From: Flectonema sp. DT1601
Lineage: Eukaryota > Euglenozoa > Diplonemea > Diplonemida > Diplonemidae
Assembly (NCBI GenBank): GCA_964019425.1
Contig: OZ025828.1
Coordinates: 186,001 to 250,000, forward strand
Reading direction: 5' to 3'
DNA: 64,000 nucleotides
The position numbers and the translations under genes are program-made. Below, in pieces: positions 1 through 9,558 of this stretch. Each line of letters starts with the position of its first letter. The stretch's first letter is position 1. The notes beneath the pieces are model-generated. The model ran no database searches. It saw nothing but the letters and a program-made list of their open reading frames with translations, and was not told the DNA's origin.

Positions 1-2
1 TA

Positions 3-1976
3 TTATTTCACAACGTCCCATTTTAATACAAGAGACGCGTTGATCATTAGTAGTAGCTCACCTGTTTCGTTGATTAGAATACGACGCGTGTATCTATTAG
101 ATGACTCAGTCTCAAGTGGTATTGGCATACATTTTGTTGTACTTTGAAGTGTGATTGATAATGGCTTTGATAACCGTTTTCGAAGATGACTTAACTCCTG
201 ATTGTGAGCAGCAGCTTCAACAGAAAACGAGGATCCAGATAAAAAGCTGAAAGATGATGACGCAGACGATTCATCAGTTTCCGAAGTTGTTGTTGATTGA
301 AGTAGTTGTCTTTCGATGTTTTGAATTTGATTGTTTAGATCATTCCTACCAATCTCAATACAGAATTCATATGATTTATTCTTCTCTAATGGATTTCGTA
401 TGGGGCTCATAAGAACTGCTCCTGTAGTTGACATTATTGGCATAGTCTTTACGAAGTGAACTGATGCTTTTGTTGGATCCCAAAGTGAGTTGTCAACATC
501 GAAGAAGAAATACCCAATTGGTTTAAAAATCATGTCATCGAAATTAACTGATGAGTTTGACGATAAATTCCTCGATTTTCTAGCAAAAACATGAAGACAA
601 TGCCTTCCAGGGTATCTAAACCTGATGTGAGCTGTGTATGTTCCATTCCCTGATTCTTGAAGAAAAATATCCTTATCAAGAATAACTCTAGAAAGAGGCT
701 CAACAGTCAGAACATCATCACCAACTGGAACCACGCACATTGATATCTCATAATGACTTGCAACCCACAGTACAACAGAAGCAACGTTACCACATACAAC
801 CGGATGTTCCGTTGGTGATACAGCTGAGACACAGTTTGTTAAGAATTGTACCGGGAGTGAACTAGGTGCATTACTAATATGATTCCCAACCTGGTGACCA
901 ACTGACTGCAGTGGTAAGTGTGATCTATTTCTTATGCACAACGAATCTAAAAAAGCAACAGCAGTTAAAATTGATACAATAATCTTAGTTGGTTGTTGTG
1001 GATGTCTTCTCCAACCACATCCGATGACATGATGACTATTATTTTTAAACAACTCTCGTAATCTAGTTGAGTTGAGAACGATCTGAACTACAATACCAAA
1101 AGGAGAAATATCATAAAACGACCTATCAATCGTTACTATGATTTCAGTCATTTTTCCAACAGGAGCACCGTATTGCGATACATTAGTCCGTGATTGATTT
1201 ATGCAAAGTGATCTCGCAATCAGTGATAAACCTCTCGAATATGTCATCTTTTTCCTTGGTGACTGATTGTTTAGTTCAATAACAGATTCCCTGTAAGAAT
1301 TAATCACAGAGAGAAGGGAGTCTCTGGATGATATTTTGTTTGGTAATTGAGATTCAATTTCTGTGAGTGTTTGTCTTAATTGAGTTATATTACATTCTAT
1401 TTCAGATTCGTCTCTGGGTTGTTGTTGTTGATTTTTATGAATTCTTTTAACATTAGCACTTGACGATGTCCTCGTCTGGAGCATCTCCCTTTCCTGTAGT
1501 ATTAGTGATAGCGACTGATGTGTTGAATTCAATTCTTGTTGGAGATTTGAGATTTGTAAATCTTCATCTTTGATGAGCACGTCAGCTTTAGTCACTGACA
1601 TGTTACTTAATAGAAGTCCACTCTCATGTTTTATTGGAATGTTGTATTCAGATAGCATGCGAGATGCGAAACTTTTTGGATCACAAAGTAATGAATTTAG
1701 TATTGATATGATCTTCTTTTCCATTTTTGAGAATTGATCATCTGGTGCCTGAACATTTCCAACAAGTCGTAAACCATCCCCACCCGACATTGACATCGGA
1801 GGAGCGGTAGCTGGTCTAATAACCAAAGAATCACTCTTTTGCAACCTCTTTTCGATACTGCTAATGACCTTAGCTCTCGGTTCGAATATACTTCTCTCAG
1901 ATAAGAACTTTTTAACCCATGCTTGTTCGTTGATTTTATTAGGTCGGGGACCTCCTCCCAAAGGCGTGATGATCAT
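3..1976 (-). CDS. Unrecognised 657-residue protein with central coiled coil
   Basis: The frame is complete, with ATG at 1976 and TAA at 3-5. I do not recognise the family. The N-terminal 60 residues are Pro/Arg rich. Residues about 130-230 are rich in Gln, Glu and Leu and look coiled-coil forming (ISNLQQELN, ITQLRQTLTEIE). The C-terminal half looks like a folded beta-rich domain. The stretch GTYTAHIRFRYPGRHCLHVF at about residue 440 has the pattern of an immunoglobulin-like or filamin-like strand pair and recalls the C-terminal part of kyphoscoliosis-peptidase-like proteins; this resemblance is weak and from memory. A Ser-rich segment follows at about 560-590. There is no signal peptide or membrane span. 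The pyrimidine-containing stretch CTTACAACAATTAG ends three bases before the ATG, a possible splice acceptor. The next gene, uL13, lies 313 bases upstream on the same strand. Confidence 0.75.
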   Translation of the reverse strand: MIITPLGGGPRPNKINEQAWVKKFLSERSIFEPRAKVISSIEKRLQKSDSLVIRPATAPPMSMSGGDGLRLVGNVQAPDDQFSKMEKKIISILNSLLCDPKSFASRMLSEYNIPIKHESGLLLSNMSVTKADVLIKDEDLQISNLQQELNSTHQSLSLILQEREMLQTRTSSSANVKRIHKNQQQQPRDESEIECNITQLRQTLTEIESQLPNKISSRDSLLSVINSYRESVIELNNQSPRKKMTYSRGLSLIARSLCINQSRTNVSQYGAPVGKMTEIIVTIDRSFYDISPFGIVVQIVLNSTRLRELFKNNSHHVIGCGWRRHPQQPTKIIVSILTAVAFLDSLCIRNRSHLPLQSVGHQVGNHISNAPSSLPVQFLTNCVSAVSPTEHPVVCGNVASVVLWVASHYEISMCVVPVGDDVLTVEPLSRVILDKDIFLQESGNGTYTAHIRFRYPGRHCLHVFARKSRNLSSNSSVNFDDMIFKPIGYFFFDVDNSLWDPTKASVHFVKTMPIMSTTGAVLMSPIRNPLEKNKSYEFCIEIGRNDLNNQIQNIERQLLQSTTTSETDESSASSSFSFLSGSSFSVEAAAHNQELSHLRKRLSKPLSITLQSTTKCMPIPLETESSNRYTRRILINETGELLLMINASLVLKWDVVK

Positions 1977-2289
1977 TATCTAATTGTTGTAAGGAAAAAT
2001 AAATTTATCAAATTAACAAAATGATTATTTAGCACACATCAAACTAACTATGCGATCTCCGTAATTTCTGAGTCCTTCATAAGTATTGTATCCTAAGAAT
2101 TGAAAGGAGGTTACGTGTAGGTAGTAGAACTTGGTACGGTTCTCCGTTCACTTTTTTTTTTTTCTTATATAAAATGATAACTTCACTGATGGGAAGTTTT
2201 CAAACAAAAAAAAAAAAAAAAAAAAGGATGGAGTGCAATTGATGAAAAGGTCAAACACACGACTAGACACTCATCGTTATGGAAGTTGT
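1977..2289. other. Intergenic stretch with A/T homopolymers
   Basis: This is the gap between the uL13 stop and the ATG of the 657-residue gene. It holds a T run near 2150-2163 and an A run near 2206-2225. I see no RNA gene, repeat or further coding frame. Confidence 0.6.
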
Positions 2290-3189
2290 TTAGTATCCGA
2301 ACTTGGCAAGGACGGCGGCCTCCTTTGGAAGGGATTTTCCGGCCTCGGCCTTGGCTTCAGCCCACATCTTGTCGTAAGATTTCTTTGAGTCGAAGTACTT
2401 GACTCCACGAACCTTACGCTCCTCCTCAAGCTTGGCAACGATGTCCTGTTTTGTGATTTTTTTTAACATTCAATTTCAAAAAGGAAAACAGAAAAGAACA
2501 CTACAACTACTCAATACATACCTGGTGCTTCCATCCGAGCTCGTGGCTGAGTCTGCCGAGTCTGCAGTAGTTTCTGCCTGGGGCCAATCTAAGAGTTCTC
2601 AAAGCTGATGGGCAAACCATTCTCTTTTGTCTCTCGACGTTCTTTGGGATTCCCTCGTAGCACTTCAAACGCTTGAGAGCCAACTTTCCTCTCTTGCAGT
2701 GGTTACGGGCGTTCTTGGTGACCATTCCGCGGAGCTGTTTTTTTTTTTTTTTTTTTTTAAAGTCCTGGTCGAAAACGACAGGCTACCTTAATCTACACCG
2801 GAGTCCAGACGAAGAGTGCGCCTGCAGTACGGCGAACCACCGCAGATCGCGACGTATATAACCGCGTTGAGAGAACCGAAGTACTTATATATATTTAACA
2901 ATGAATAATAACAACATACGGTACGCTCAAGCATGGCAGAAGGAGCACGGTGGTGGAATGGACCTCTTCCTGGGTTGGTAAGAGTTCTCTTTCTCAAGAA
3001 GTCCAACTTCTTAATCTTGTTACGGATGAATGATCCAGAGATGTTGGTCTCCTCACATCTGACAAGGGTGATGTTCTCTCCGTTCATCAACTTCTTGGCA
3101 ACGATACCACAAACACGTCCCATCAAATGACCCTTCATGTCGATGACGGTGGCCTTCTTCTTCTGTGCGGATGAAGTGTGCTTTCCCAT
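2290..3189 (-). CDS. RPL13A: 60S ribosomal protein uL13 (L13a/L16), three exons
   Basis: This is a large-subunit ribosomal protein of the cytosolic ribosome. Joining exons 3189-2920, 2734-2522 and 2445-2290 gives 270, 213 and 156 nt, all phase 0, and a 212-residue protein ending KFGY. The family is about 200 residues. Diagnostic segments are GHLMGRVCGIVAKKL, GRGPFHHRAPS, the junction ERT/LRGMV and RLSHELGWKHQ. Both introns (185 nt and 73-76 nt) begin GTATGT and end AAAACAG. The first 3' site follows about 20 adenines rather than a pyrimidine tract. The chosen ATG at 3189 gives the conserved MGKH start. It lies 31 bases after TTGTTTCTTACACAG, a candidate 5' splice-leader or 5'-UTR acceptor. 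Codon use looks more GC-rich than in the neighbours, as expected for a highly expressed gene. Confidence 0.97.
2735..2919 (-). ncRNA. Possible structured RNA inside uL13 intron 1
   Basis: Intron 1 is 185 nt, against 61-80 nt for the other introns here. Unlike them it has a GC-richer core (about 2764-2885). On the sense strand this core can fold into a hairpin with arms CCTGTCG and CGACCAGG (2764-2782). An AGATTA motif lies at 2789-2794 and a second GC-rich stem region lies 5' of that. This layout recalls a two-hairpin H/ACA snoRNA with an ANANNA hinge, and ribosomal-protein introns often host snoRNAs. No clear ACA box is at the right place, so the call is weak. Confidence 0.2.
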
Positions 3190-3220
3190 TTTATATGTGT
3201 TGTTTTCCTTTTTGACAATC

Positions 3221-3240
3221 CTGTGTAAGAAACAATCATA
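3221..3240 (-). promoter_or_regulatory. Candidate splice acceptor upstream of uL13
   Basis: On the sense strand TTGTTTCTTACACAG sits 31 bases before the uL13 ATG. No GT donor and exon are visible just upstream. It may therefore be a trans-splicing acceptor or the 3' end of a 5'-UTR intron. Confidence 0.4.
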
Positions 3241-3290
3241 AACACACACGTCACATGAAAAATCATATTATCAAAAAGAAAACAAAACTT

Positions 3291-4004
3291 TTACCTCAAC
3301 ACCTCAACATCAACAGAGTACGAGTACCTAGAAAACAACACCGAGAGCCATCTAAACCAAACAAGTTGTGATTGGTGTTTCATCATACATCTAAATGGGT
3401 TCATCGAAGTTGAGTGAAATGTTATGTGAGAGTTAAAAGGGGTGTATAACCTTGAATAAATCCAAAGATACTTTACTAAAATAGAAACAGACACCACTTG
3501 ATAAACAATCTGATCACGTGGAGTACAAGAACGAATTGCATTAGAAAGATCGATGTGATTTGGGTGTCCTGACACTCCGTAGCCATCGAATGTCAGGATA
3601 TCTGAGTTTTTTGTAAACTGATCGTTTTTGATGATGGTCTTGATTAGATCTTGCGACCACTTCCGTTGCATTCCATCTTGTAGTCTGTCGTCGTCGATTA
3701 TTTTTATTCGATTTACGGGAATTCCTAAGACGCTACCACTTTCGATTAATTCTTTTTCTCTAATTTTACCAAGACCATCAGCATTACCATTACTAAAACA
3801 TAAAATTGATATTTCCTTTCCTAATTTCATGAACCCTTCGATTGCCGGAGTCATAAACATCGCTTCATCATCAGGATGTGCGATAACGACTGTTAATTTA
3901 TTATTGTTTCCAATGTGTGTTTTGTTTATTTGACTTGATCTACCCAGTTGAAAACACCAACTGGCTACAGCAAATAAAATCACCAACAGCGCTAACACAA
4001 TCAT
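3291..4004 (-). CDS. PIGL: GlcNAc-PI de-N-acetylase (PIG-L family)
   Basis: This is the second enzyme of GPI-anchor synthesis. It removes the acetyl group from N-acetylglucosaminyl-phosphatidylinositol at the ER membrane. The 237-residue frame has an N-terminal hydrophobic anchor (residues 1-18), then the zinc-binding motif AHPDDE near residue 42 and the second metal motif SGHPNH near residue 145. The C-terminal HQSQLVWFRWLSVLFSRYSY is the conserved family ending (human: HRSQLLWFRRLYIIFSRY). Length matches the family (about 250). No introns are needed. The ATG at 4004 lies 28 bases after CTCTTCCTTCTATGACAG, a strong pyrimidine-AG acceptor. The enzyme suggests that GPI-anchored surface proteins are made in this organism. 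Confidence 0.93.
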   Translation of the reverse strand: MIVLALLVILFAVASWCFQLGRSSQINKTHIGNNNKLTVVIAHPDDEAMFMTPAIEGFMKLGKEISILCFSNGNADGLGKIREKELIESGSVLGIPVNRIKIIDDDRLQDGMQRKWSQDLIKTIIKNDQFTKNSDILTFDGYGVSGHPNHIDLSNAIRSCTPRDQIVYQVVSVSILVKYLWIYSRLYTPFNSHITFHSTSMNPFRCMMKHQSQLVWFRWLSVLFSRYSYSVDVEVLR

Positions 4005-4370
4005 TCAATCATTCAAGTCAGTGATTCTCACCCTGTCATAGAAGGAAGAGATACCGTTTACAGCTATATTATACGGAAACAGTGAACTATGGTAGCGGCA
4101 GAAACTACATCACAATGAGGAGAGCCTAACCTATGATTTAAAAAAAAAAAAAATAATAATATCATCACGCCAACCGACATACGGAATAGAAGCCCCTAAA
4201 CACATTACTGTGTATAAAATAAGACTACCAAAGTACTAATGAATGCGATTTCTCGACTTGATTAGATGGGGAAAAAAAAAAAAAAAAAAAATTAAATAGA
4301 CGAGGGAAGGCAACTTGCTCTTGAGATCGGATCGAAGGAGAACAGCTACGAACACAACTTTTAAGAATGT

Positions 4371-4406
<36 letters not shown>

Positions 4407-4454
4407 TAACTGAATCAAGATTTAAGCAACATAAATAAATAGTTTAGAAACCCT
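4005..4454. other. Intergenic region rich in A/T runs
   Basis: This region lies between DNAAF1 and PIG-L. It holds A runs near 4140-4153 and 4273-4290 and a T run of about 27 bases at 4374-4400. The part at 4020-4055 holds the candidate acceptor of PIG-L. Nothing else is recognisable. Confidence 0.6.
4033..4052 (-). promoter_or_regulatory. Candidate splice acceptor upstream of PIG-L
   Basis: The sense strand reads CTCTTCCTTCTATGACAG, 28 bases before the ATG. It is a pyrimidine-rich tract directly followed by CAG. Confidence 0.4.
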
Positions 4455-5807
4455 TTATTTAAATTTCTTTTCAAGAGCTGCGTATTTTTCCCAAACTGAA
4501 ATCTTTTTAGATGATGGTGGCTTTACCTGTTTGATGACCTCCTTTGCAGGAGCTGCTTTGGGGGATGGCTCTTCAGGAAGGCCAGCCATCGGATCTGCAA
4601 AATGACTAATTTCTAATTGCTGTTTTGTGATTGCTTCCTCATCTTTTACGGTCATGAAATTCAACTCTTCATCGATGAACTGAAGTTCCTGATCGCGAGA
4701 TAGACGTTCCTCGTTCATCCGTTTCTTGAAATCTATGAGGCGCTGTTCTCGTTCGTTTTCTTCACGTTCGATTTCAAGTCGGACTTCTTTTTCGATCTGA
4801 ATGCGTTCTAAACGAGTTCTTTCTTGTCGAAGTGATTCGGCTAAGTCTGATGCAATGTCGCTGTCCAGTTGTAATTGTGAATCAGAGAATTCGGAAGATA
4901 CGTTTTTACGAGTTTCATATTCCGTGGATATGAGTTCTTGTCTTTGAAGTTCATGAATTCCTTTATTCTCGTCCATCCATTGTTGTCTTCTTTCTTCAAG
5001 TGCTGCTAGTTCAGCTTCGCGTTGCTCTTTTAGTGCTCGGCCTTTCTCTTGCATTTCTTTGTATTTTTTGAGAGATTGCTTTTCGGCAGCTTTTTTTTCT
5101 TCTCTGATGAGATCACGTTCAGCATCCTCAGCTTCAAACCCTCCAACCATCCAGGCGTTTATTGTTCTGCGGTCTTCAGGGAATACAGGTCTTTCATCCA
5201 TATATGTTATCGTTTTAATAGTTCCTACCATTTTTCTACGGAAGTAGCGGGTTTGGTTTGGCAACTCATTGCTTTGAATATACAAACAAGCAAGAACAGG
5301 TAGTTGTTCCAGTAGTTTAATTACGTCTTCTGGTTCTTCACCAGCTTCCTTATCAACAGAAAGACCATTATGTGAGATGTCCAGGCAGCTTATTGTTTTA
5401 CAAGCAGCAACACCAGAAATAGATTGAATGGTTGACAATCTATTATGAGATAACATTAATGTTTCTAAGTGAGGTAGACTCTCTAATCCCTCAATGCTGG
5501 TAATATAATTCTGAGACAGGTTAATCGTGTGTAAATTAACTAACTTTTCCAATCCGCTTATCTTTTTTATGCAATTTTGATGCAAATAAACACAACCAAG
5601 CTCCGGACACAATTCCAAATTTTCAATCTTTGAGAGAGCGTTTTGCTGCAACCAAAGTGCCCTGACATTCTTATACCTGCCAATCAGATCACTTATTTCC
5701 AAGAATCCTTTACAGTGAAGGAACATCTGATCATTTAAAAGTGGTTGACGGTAGCCATCGTACTCAGCAATGCACTTATCAATCGCTTCTTGCGTCATAC
5801 ATGCCAT
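4455..5807 (-). CDS. DNAAF1: Dynein axonemal assembly factor 1 (LRRC50/ODA7-like)
   Basis: This is a cytoplasmic factor needed to preassemble outer and inner dynein arms before their transport into cilia. The 450-residue protein opens with MTQEAIDKCIAEYDGYRQP. It then has about six SDS22-class leucine-rich repeats (about residues 45-175; VRALWLQQNALSKIENLELC, LETLMLSHNRLSTIQ), an LRR cap with NQTRYFRRKMVGTIKTITYM and the very conserved DERPVFPEDRRTINAWMVGG. After residue 215 it is a charged coiled coil rich in Glu, Arg and Lys, ending KKISVWEKYAALEKKFK. The ATG at 5807 lies 18 bases after AATTTCCCCTCTTAG, a candidate acceptor. The gene implies that this organism builds motile cilia or flagella. 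LRRC23-like proteins are an alternative, but the DERPVFPEDRR block favours DNAAF1. Confidence 0.9.
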   Translation of the reverse strand: MACMTQEAIDKCIAEYDGYRQPLLNDQMFLHCKGFLEISDLIGRYKNVRALWLQQNALSKIENLELCPELGCVYLHQNCIKKISGLEKLVNLHTINLSQNYITSIEGLESLPHLETLMLSHNRLSTIQSISGVAACKTISCLDISHNGLSVDKEAGEEPEDVIKLLEQLPVLACLYIQSNELPNQTRYFRRKMVGTIKTITYMDERPVFPEDRRTINAWMVGGFEAEDAERDLIREEKKAAEKQSLKKYKEMQEKGRALKEQREAELAALEERRQQWMDENKGIHELQRQELISTEYETRKNVSSEFSDSQLQLDSDIASDLAESLRQERTRLERIQIEKEVRLEIEREENEREQRLIDFKKRMNEERLSRDQELQFIDEELNFMTVKDEEAITKQQLEISHFADPMAGLPEEPSPKAAPAKEVIKQVKPPSSKKISVWEKYAALEKKFK

Positions 5808-6153
5808 TGTTGATGAGGGTAAACTCTAAGAGGGGAAATTATATTAAGTCAAGTTCGATTCCGACTGAGGTTATTTTTTCTTCCGAAAGTCACATTCGCT
5901 GCATCTAGTTCGGGGAAATCAAGAAATTGGCTGAGTTGCTGCGTTAGTGATATGACATCGTCCACTGTCACATCGGGTGCTTGGTCTTTTTTTTTTTTTT
6001 TTTTTTTTTTTTTTGCACTTTTTCTTCCTCCCTCGCCGAAAAATCCCTGCAGTGTTACATTGTTGGTTGTAGTCTGTAAAAATATTCATCACTACAACAC
6101 ACACACAATAACAATTGCAAGTAATTGATGCGGATCGATATTCCAACAATCAC
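5808..6153. other. Intergenic region with long T tract
   Basis: The gap between the helical-repeat gene and DNAAF1 contains a T run of about 27 bases at 5988-6014. No conserved frame or RNA is visible. Confidence 0.6.
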
Positions 6154-8307
6154 TTAAGGTTCACCCAGCAGTTTATTGTACTCTATGAGCACTTTTTTTA
6201 GTTTCGCAAGTTGGTCTTGGCTGAGGGTGCTATTGTTATAATGGACAGCAGCTTGTTTAAATATATTTAACAAGACTGGTTGATTACTGTAAGAAAATTT
6301 TTGCAAACTAGAGAGGATAGAAACTACAGTTTCCGGCTGAACAGACGACACATCACAGCGATGTAGTAATTTCGTAAGACTATCTTGTTGAGATCGCAGA
6401 GTAACAAATGCAGGAATGAGGTTGACAAGAGCAACTATTCCATAATTGGAAGCCTCCAGTGATGTTCGTTTTTCAATCCAATTGAAAATATCATCAGCAA
6501 ACGATCCACAATTTAACTTTTCCAACGACAACACACACGAACTTAGCTGCTGATGAGTAATATTTTTACTCTTTTGTTTTAGAATAGAAAATACTTCTTC
6601 AACACTGTCTGAAATAGGAATTCCACTCTGATTAAAATCTGCATAAATAAATATCAACTGCGACAATTCTTTTGTATCAGCACGACGTAAATTCGATGTC
6701 ATCTTCACAGTGCTTGATAATATGAAATCGTTATCACTACTTTTTAGCAATCGCGTAAGTCTTACACGTGCATATGACCACAGAATCATGATTGCGCAAC
6801 TGAAACTTATATTTTTTTCTGATACAATTTTTACGAAAGGAGCCATGTCATTAAACAACTCAATTCTGTCCTGCTGTGAAATAATTTGCCTTTTAATAGC
6901 AAAACACCTTAGCAGGCTTGCAACTGCTTCCGGAGACGAAGTAAAAAAATTTACACCATTGTTTTTTTTTATTTCAATAAAATTCTTAAGCGATTGCATA
7001 AAACCAATACTCAATACATCAAGCTTAATTATTGTTGAGCACATCAATGTGAGTAAACGAAGAGTACTGATGTGCCGAAGGATAGCTGGCTGTTCCGCTA
7101 TCCTATTAACAAGTGATACTATTAAATCCCGATGTACAAAACCAAAAGTTCTCATTGTTGACGAATCCGCCTTCTTCCCTCCAGCCGATGTTAAAACCGA
7201 CGCTATTTCCTCTATGTCCAGTTTATGTATATTTTTATGAAGATACGTAAAAAGAACTGCTGCTTCAGTGCCGTATTGATGCCTGCAAGTTTGAATTGAC
7301 CAAAGAACATTAACTGCAGAAATCAACGATCCCGAGGTTCGAACTGGACTGGTATTGTTGACGTCTTTTTCTTTTTCGATGTTGGCCGTAAAATTTGATA
7401 CGAGTTTAGTAAAAAGATCTTTATTGTACCATCGAGTATGCGAGAAACTCCAAATAAGTTGAGAATGAACAGATTGTGAAAAATGATTCCCCGGAAAAGA
7501 ATTATAGAAAGAAGCAATTTCAGAATTCAGTGGGTTATTCGAGTATTGTAGTTTAGCCATACACCATGCTAGTTGTGTTGTGTCTACAGAGTCCAGTGAA
7601 CCAGATTTAATTGCACGTATTCCTTGTGATTCTAAGTCAGAGAGCGATACTTTGATACCTACTTTAGTCAGACACCACATAACGAGGACGACATCCGAAC
7701 TTTTAATTATTTTTTCTGGATTTTTTCCAGAAATAGCATCTGTGTAAATACCCAACAAGGAACTATCTTTTGCAACAGATGTTTCCGTGGCTGCCCAAAG
7801 CAAGTTTGCGCAAGGTGATTGTTTAATTTTTAGTTGTTGGATAATTATATTATTTAAGTCTCGATGTTTTACTTTTAACGTTGTCAATCCCTTAATTAGA
7901 ACGTCGCGTTCACCGTCTGTGTAGTTTTTTATTAAGCAAGGTTGTAGTAGTAATTCCGACACGGGTTTTGCTACGTTGAAAATTTTTGCTTCTGCTGCCA
8001 ATTTTGCGATTTGAACGAGATAGAATCTTCGTGATACTAAGGCGTCTGATGATTTTAGTTGTTTTGATAATTTAAGCATTTGGTGGATCAACGCGTATTG
8101 TGTTTTGTCATTCCTCAATCCTAAAGAACTGAGCACCGACATCACTCTCTGAGCACTCCCAATGTCTGGGAGTTGATGCATATTACGAGACACATTTTGA
8201 AGAATCGTTCTTTTTATGTTTTCACACTTACCCGCGTCAACCCATTTTTTAAAAAGATTGTTGACTTGTTGTGCGAGAAGACTTCCTCCACCCAATCGGT
8301 TACTCAT
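6154..8307 (-). CDS. Helical-repeat organelle RNA protein (OPR/FASTK-like)
   Basis: This is a 717-residue all-helical protein without membrane spans. It consists of loosely repeated units of about 35-40 residues with the pattern LxWxxxKL or hxSILSSLxKF, such as TQLAWCMAKLQYSNNPL, SAVNVLWSIQTCRHQYG, ETVVSILSSLQKFSY and IMILWSYARVRLTRLL. This style is typical of octotricopeptide and RAP/FASTK-type proteins. These bind organelle transcripts and assist their processing, stability or ribosome assembly. I see no RAP domain at the C-terminus, which ends YNKLLGEP. The N-terminus (SNRLGGGSLLAQQVNNLFKKW) is basic and amphipathic, as in a mitochondrial presequence. The ATG is 13 bases after GATTTCATCTTTTTCAG. 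The family assignment rests on pattern only; an unrelated armadillo-like protein is possible. Confidence 0.6.
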   Translation of the reverse strand: MSNRLGGGSLLAQQVNNLFKKWVDAGKCENIKRTILQNVSRNMHQLPDIGSAQRVMSVLSSLGLRNDKTQYALIHQMLKLSKQLKSSDALVSRRFYLVQIAKLAAEAKIFNVAKPVSELLLQPCLIKNYTDGERDVLIKGLTTLKVKHRDLNNIIIQQLKIKQSPCANLLWAATETSVAKDSSLLGIYTDAISGKNPEKIIKSSDVVLVMWCLTKVGIKVSLSDLESQGIRAIKSGSLDSVDTTQLAWCMAKLQYSNNPLNSEIASFYNSFPGNHFSQSVHSQLIWSFSHTRWYNKDLFTKLVSNFTANIEKEKDVNNTSPVRTSGSLISAVNVLWSIQTCRHQYGTEAAVLFTYLHKNIHKLDIEEIASVLTSAGGKKADSSTMRTFGFVHRDLIVSLVNRIAEQPAILRHISTLRLLTLMCSTIIKLDVLSIGFMQSLKNFIEIKKNNGVNFFTSSPEAVASLLRCFAIKRQIISQQDRIELFNDMAPFVKIVSEKNISFSCAIMILWSYARVRLTRLLKSSDNDFILSSTVKMTSNLRRADTKELSQLIFIYADFNQSGIPISDSVEEVFSILKQKSKNITHQQLSSCVLSLEKLNCGSFADDIFNWIEKRTSLEASNYGIVALVNLIPAFVTLRSQQDSLTKLLHRCDVSSVQPETVVSILSSLQKFSYSNQPVLLNIFKQAAVHYNNSTLSQDQLAKLKKVLIEYNKLLGEP

Positions 8308-8320
8308 TTACATCGCCTAG

Positions 8321-8337
8321 CTGAAAAAGATGAAATC
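8321..8337 (-). promoter_or_regulatory. Candidate splice acceptor upstream of the OPR-like gene
   Basis: The sense strand reads GATTTCATCTTTTTCAG, 13 bases before the ATG at 8307. Confidence 0.4.
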
Positions 8338-8826
8338 ACTTAAATACACAAATTAATACTTTGCTTTGTATTAAGGAAACCAATCTGCGTTTTAAAACCC
8401 TCTCTCTGGAATGAGTGATAATCTTCCCTTTAATAACACGATGTTATATATTGCTTTGTTAATCCTGAAGAGAATGAATTAATTATTTCTTCAACTCTGT
8501 TGTTTCTTTTTTTTCTTTGAAAAAAAAAGAATTGTGTAAGTCAAGTTTTTTTTTTTTTTTTTTTTTTCCCCCCACTCCCTTAACATATGACACATTTAGG
8601 ATTGGCTTCTGGAAAGAACGACATCCCTGGTAGTGTGAGAATCTTTTGTTGGTTTCTTTTTTTTTTTTTTTCCAAAAAATTTTCCTCTCATCACAAAAAA
8701 AAATGAGCACAATAACAATACCGGCTACAGAACAGGAAAAACTTGCAATAATGTTTTTTTTTTTTTTTTTTTCAATGTTCATGAATGAGTAATAACAAAA
8801 GTTTATTCGTTAGAAAGGAATTTCAA

Positions 8827-9120
8827 GAGGGGTTAACTGTTCGAGTTTGTACGTAAAATACAAATGTATTGTATCATAAACAACATAACGATAATTTAAC
8901 ATTAGTTCTGAGATACAATTGACTAAAGGTAATGTTAGTGTAGGTATACACTCTGCAATACGTAAATACTTTACATTATAATAAATGTTTCTAACTTAGC
9001 TGAATACACATCTCTTTTTCCGTGTTCAGTGCAGTACGGAATCGAGTTATTCAATTTTGAATTAATCGTGAGCCCTGGGAAACCAAAACCAGGGTATAAT
9101 GTAATACGGCAGAGTGTAGG
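8827..9120. repeat. Dispersed repeat, copy 1
   Basis: The 73 bases from 8827 match 59683-59755 with only a few differences (shared core GGTTAACTGTTCGAGTTTGT). The following part, with CACTCTGCAA and ACTTTACATTAT, aligns to a diverged copy at 13318-13420. All copies sit in intergenic DNA. No coding frame or terminal repeats are seen, so the class is unknown. Confidence 0.6.
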
Positions 9121-9558
9121 TTTCACCTACAAATTACTTGCTTAAAATGAACAATTCTTTGAAAAAAATCTTCATAAAAAAAGGGGAGCAGGGAAAAAAA
9201 AAACCATTTCAGATAAAGCCTCATATGTTGTTGATCGCAGGCAGTAATACTCTTCTCTCTCAATGTGAAATAGCAATTAGAAAAGAAAAAAGAAATTTTA
9301 AAAAAAAGGAAGAATTAGCAGCAGTATTACAGCGAACAGGAGAATTTTTTTATTTAAAAATTCAAAGTTGAGCTCATGACGACTGTTTCTCAGAAAAGAA
9401 CATCGCATGATAAGGGGGACAAAAAAAAAAGTGTAATTTTATTCTGAAAAAATTAAAACGAAAAAAAAAAAAAAAAAAGAAAAAGAGAAAAAAAATTTAT
9501 TAAACAACCATCGCAACACACAACAAAACGAAAGAAATTAAAACTACAACAACAATAT

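Larger units (their letters stand above)
8308..9558. other. Intergenic region holding a dispersed repeat
   Basis: This is a 1.25-kb gap. It has T runs at about 8547-8568, 8659-8672 and 8755-8772, and A runs at 9460-9478. The middle (8827-9120) holds a dispersed repeat, listed separately, and a palindrome around CCCTGG/CCAGGG at 9074-9095. I see no supported gene. Confidence 0.6.

Noticed and set aside
2507-2861. Separate small genes inside uL13
   Set aside because: The minus frame is exon 2 of uL13 and the plus frames are its shadows.
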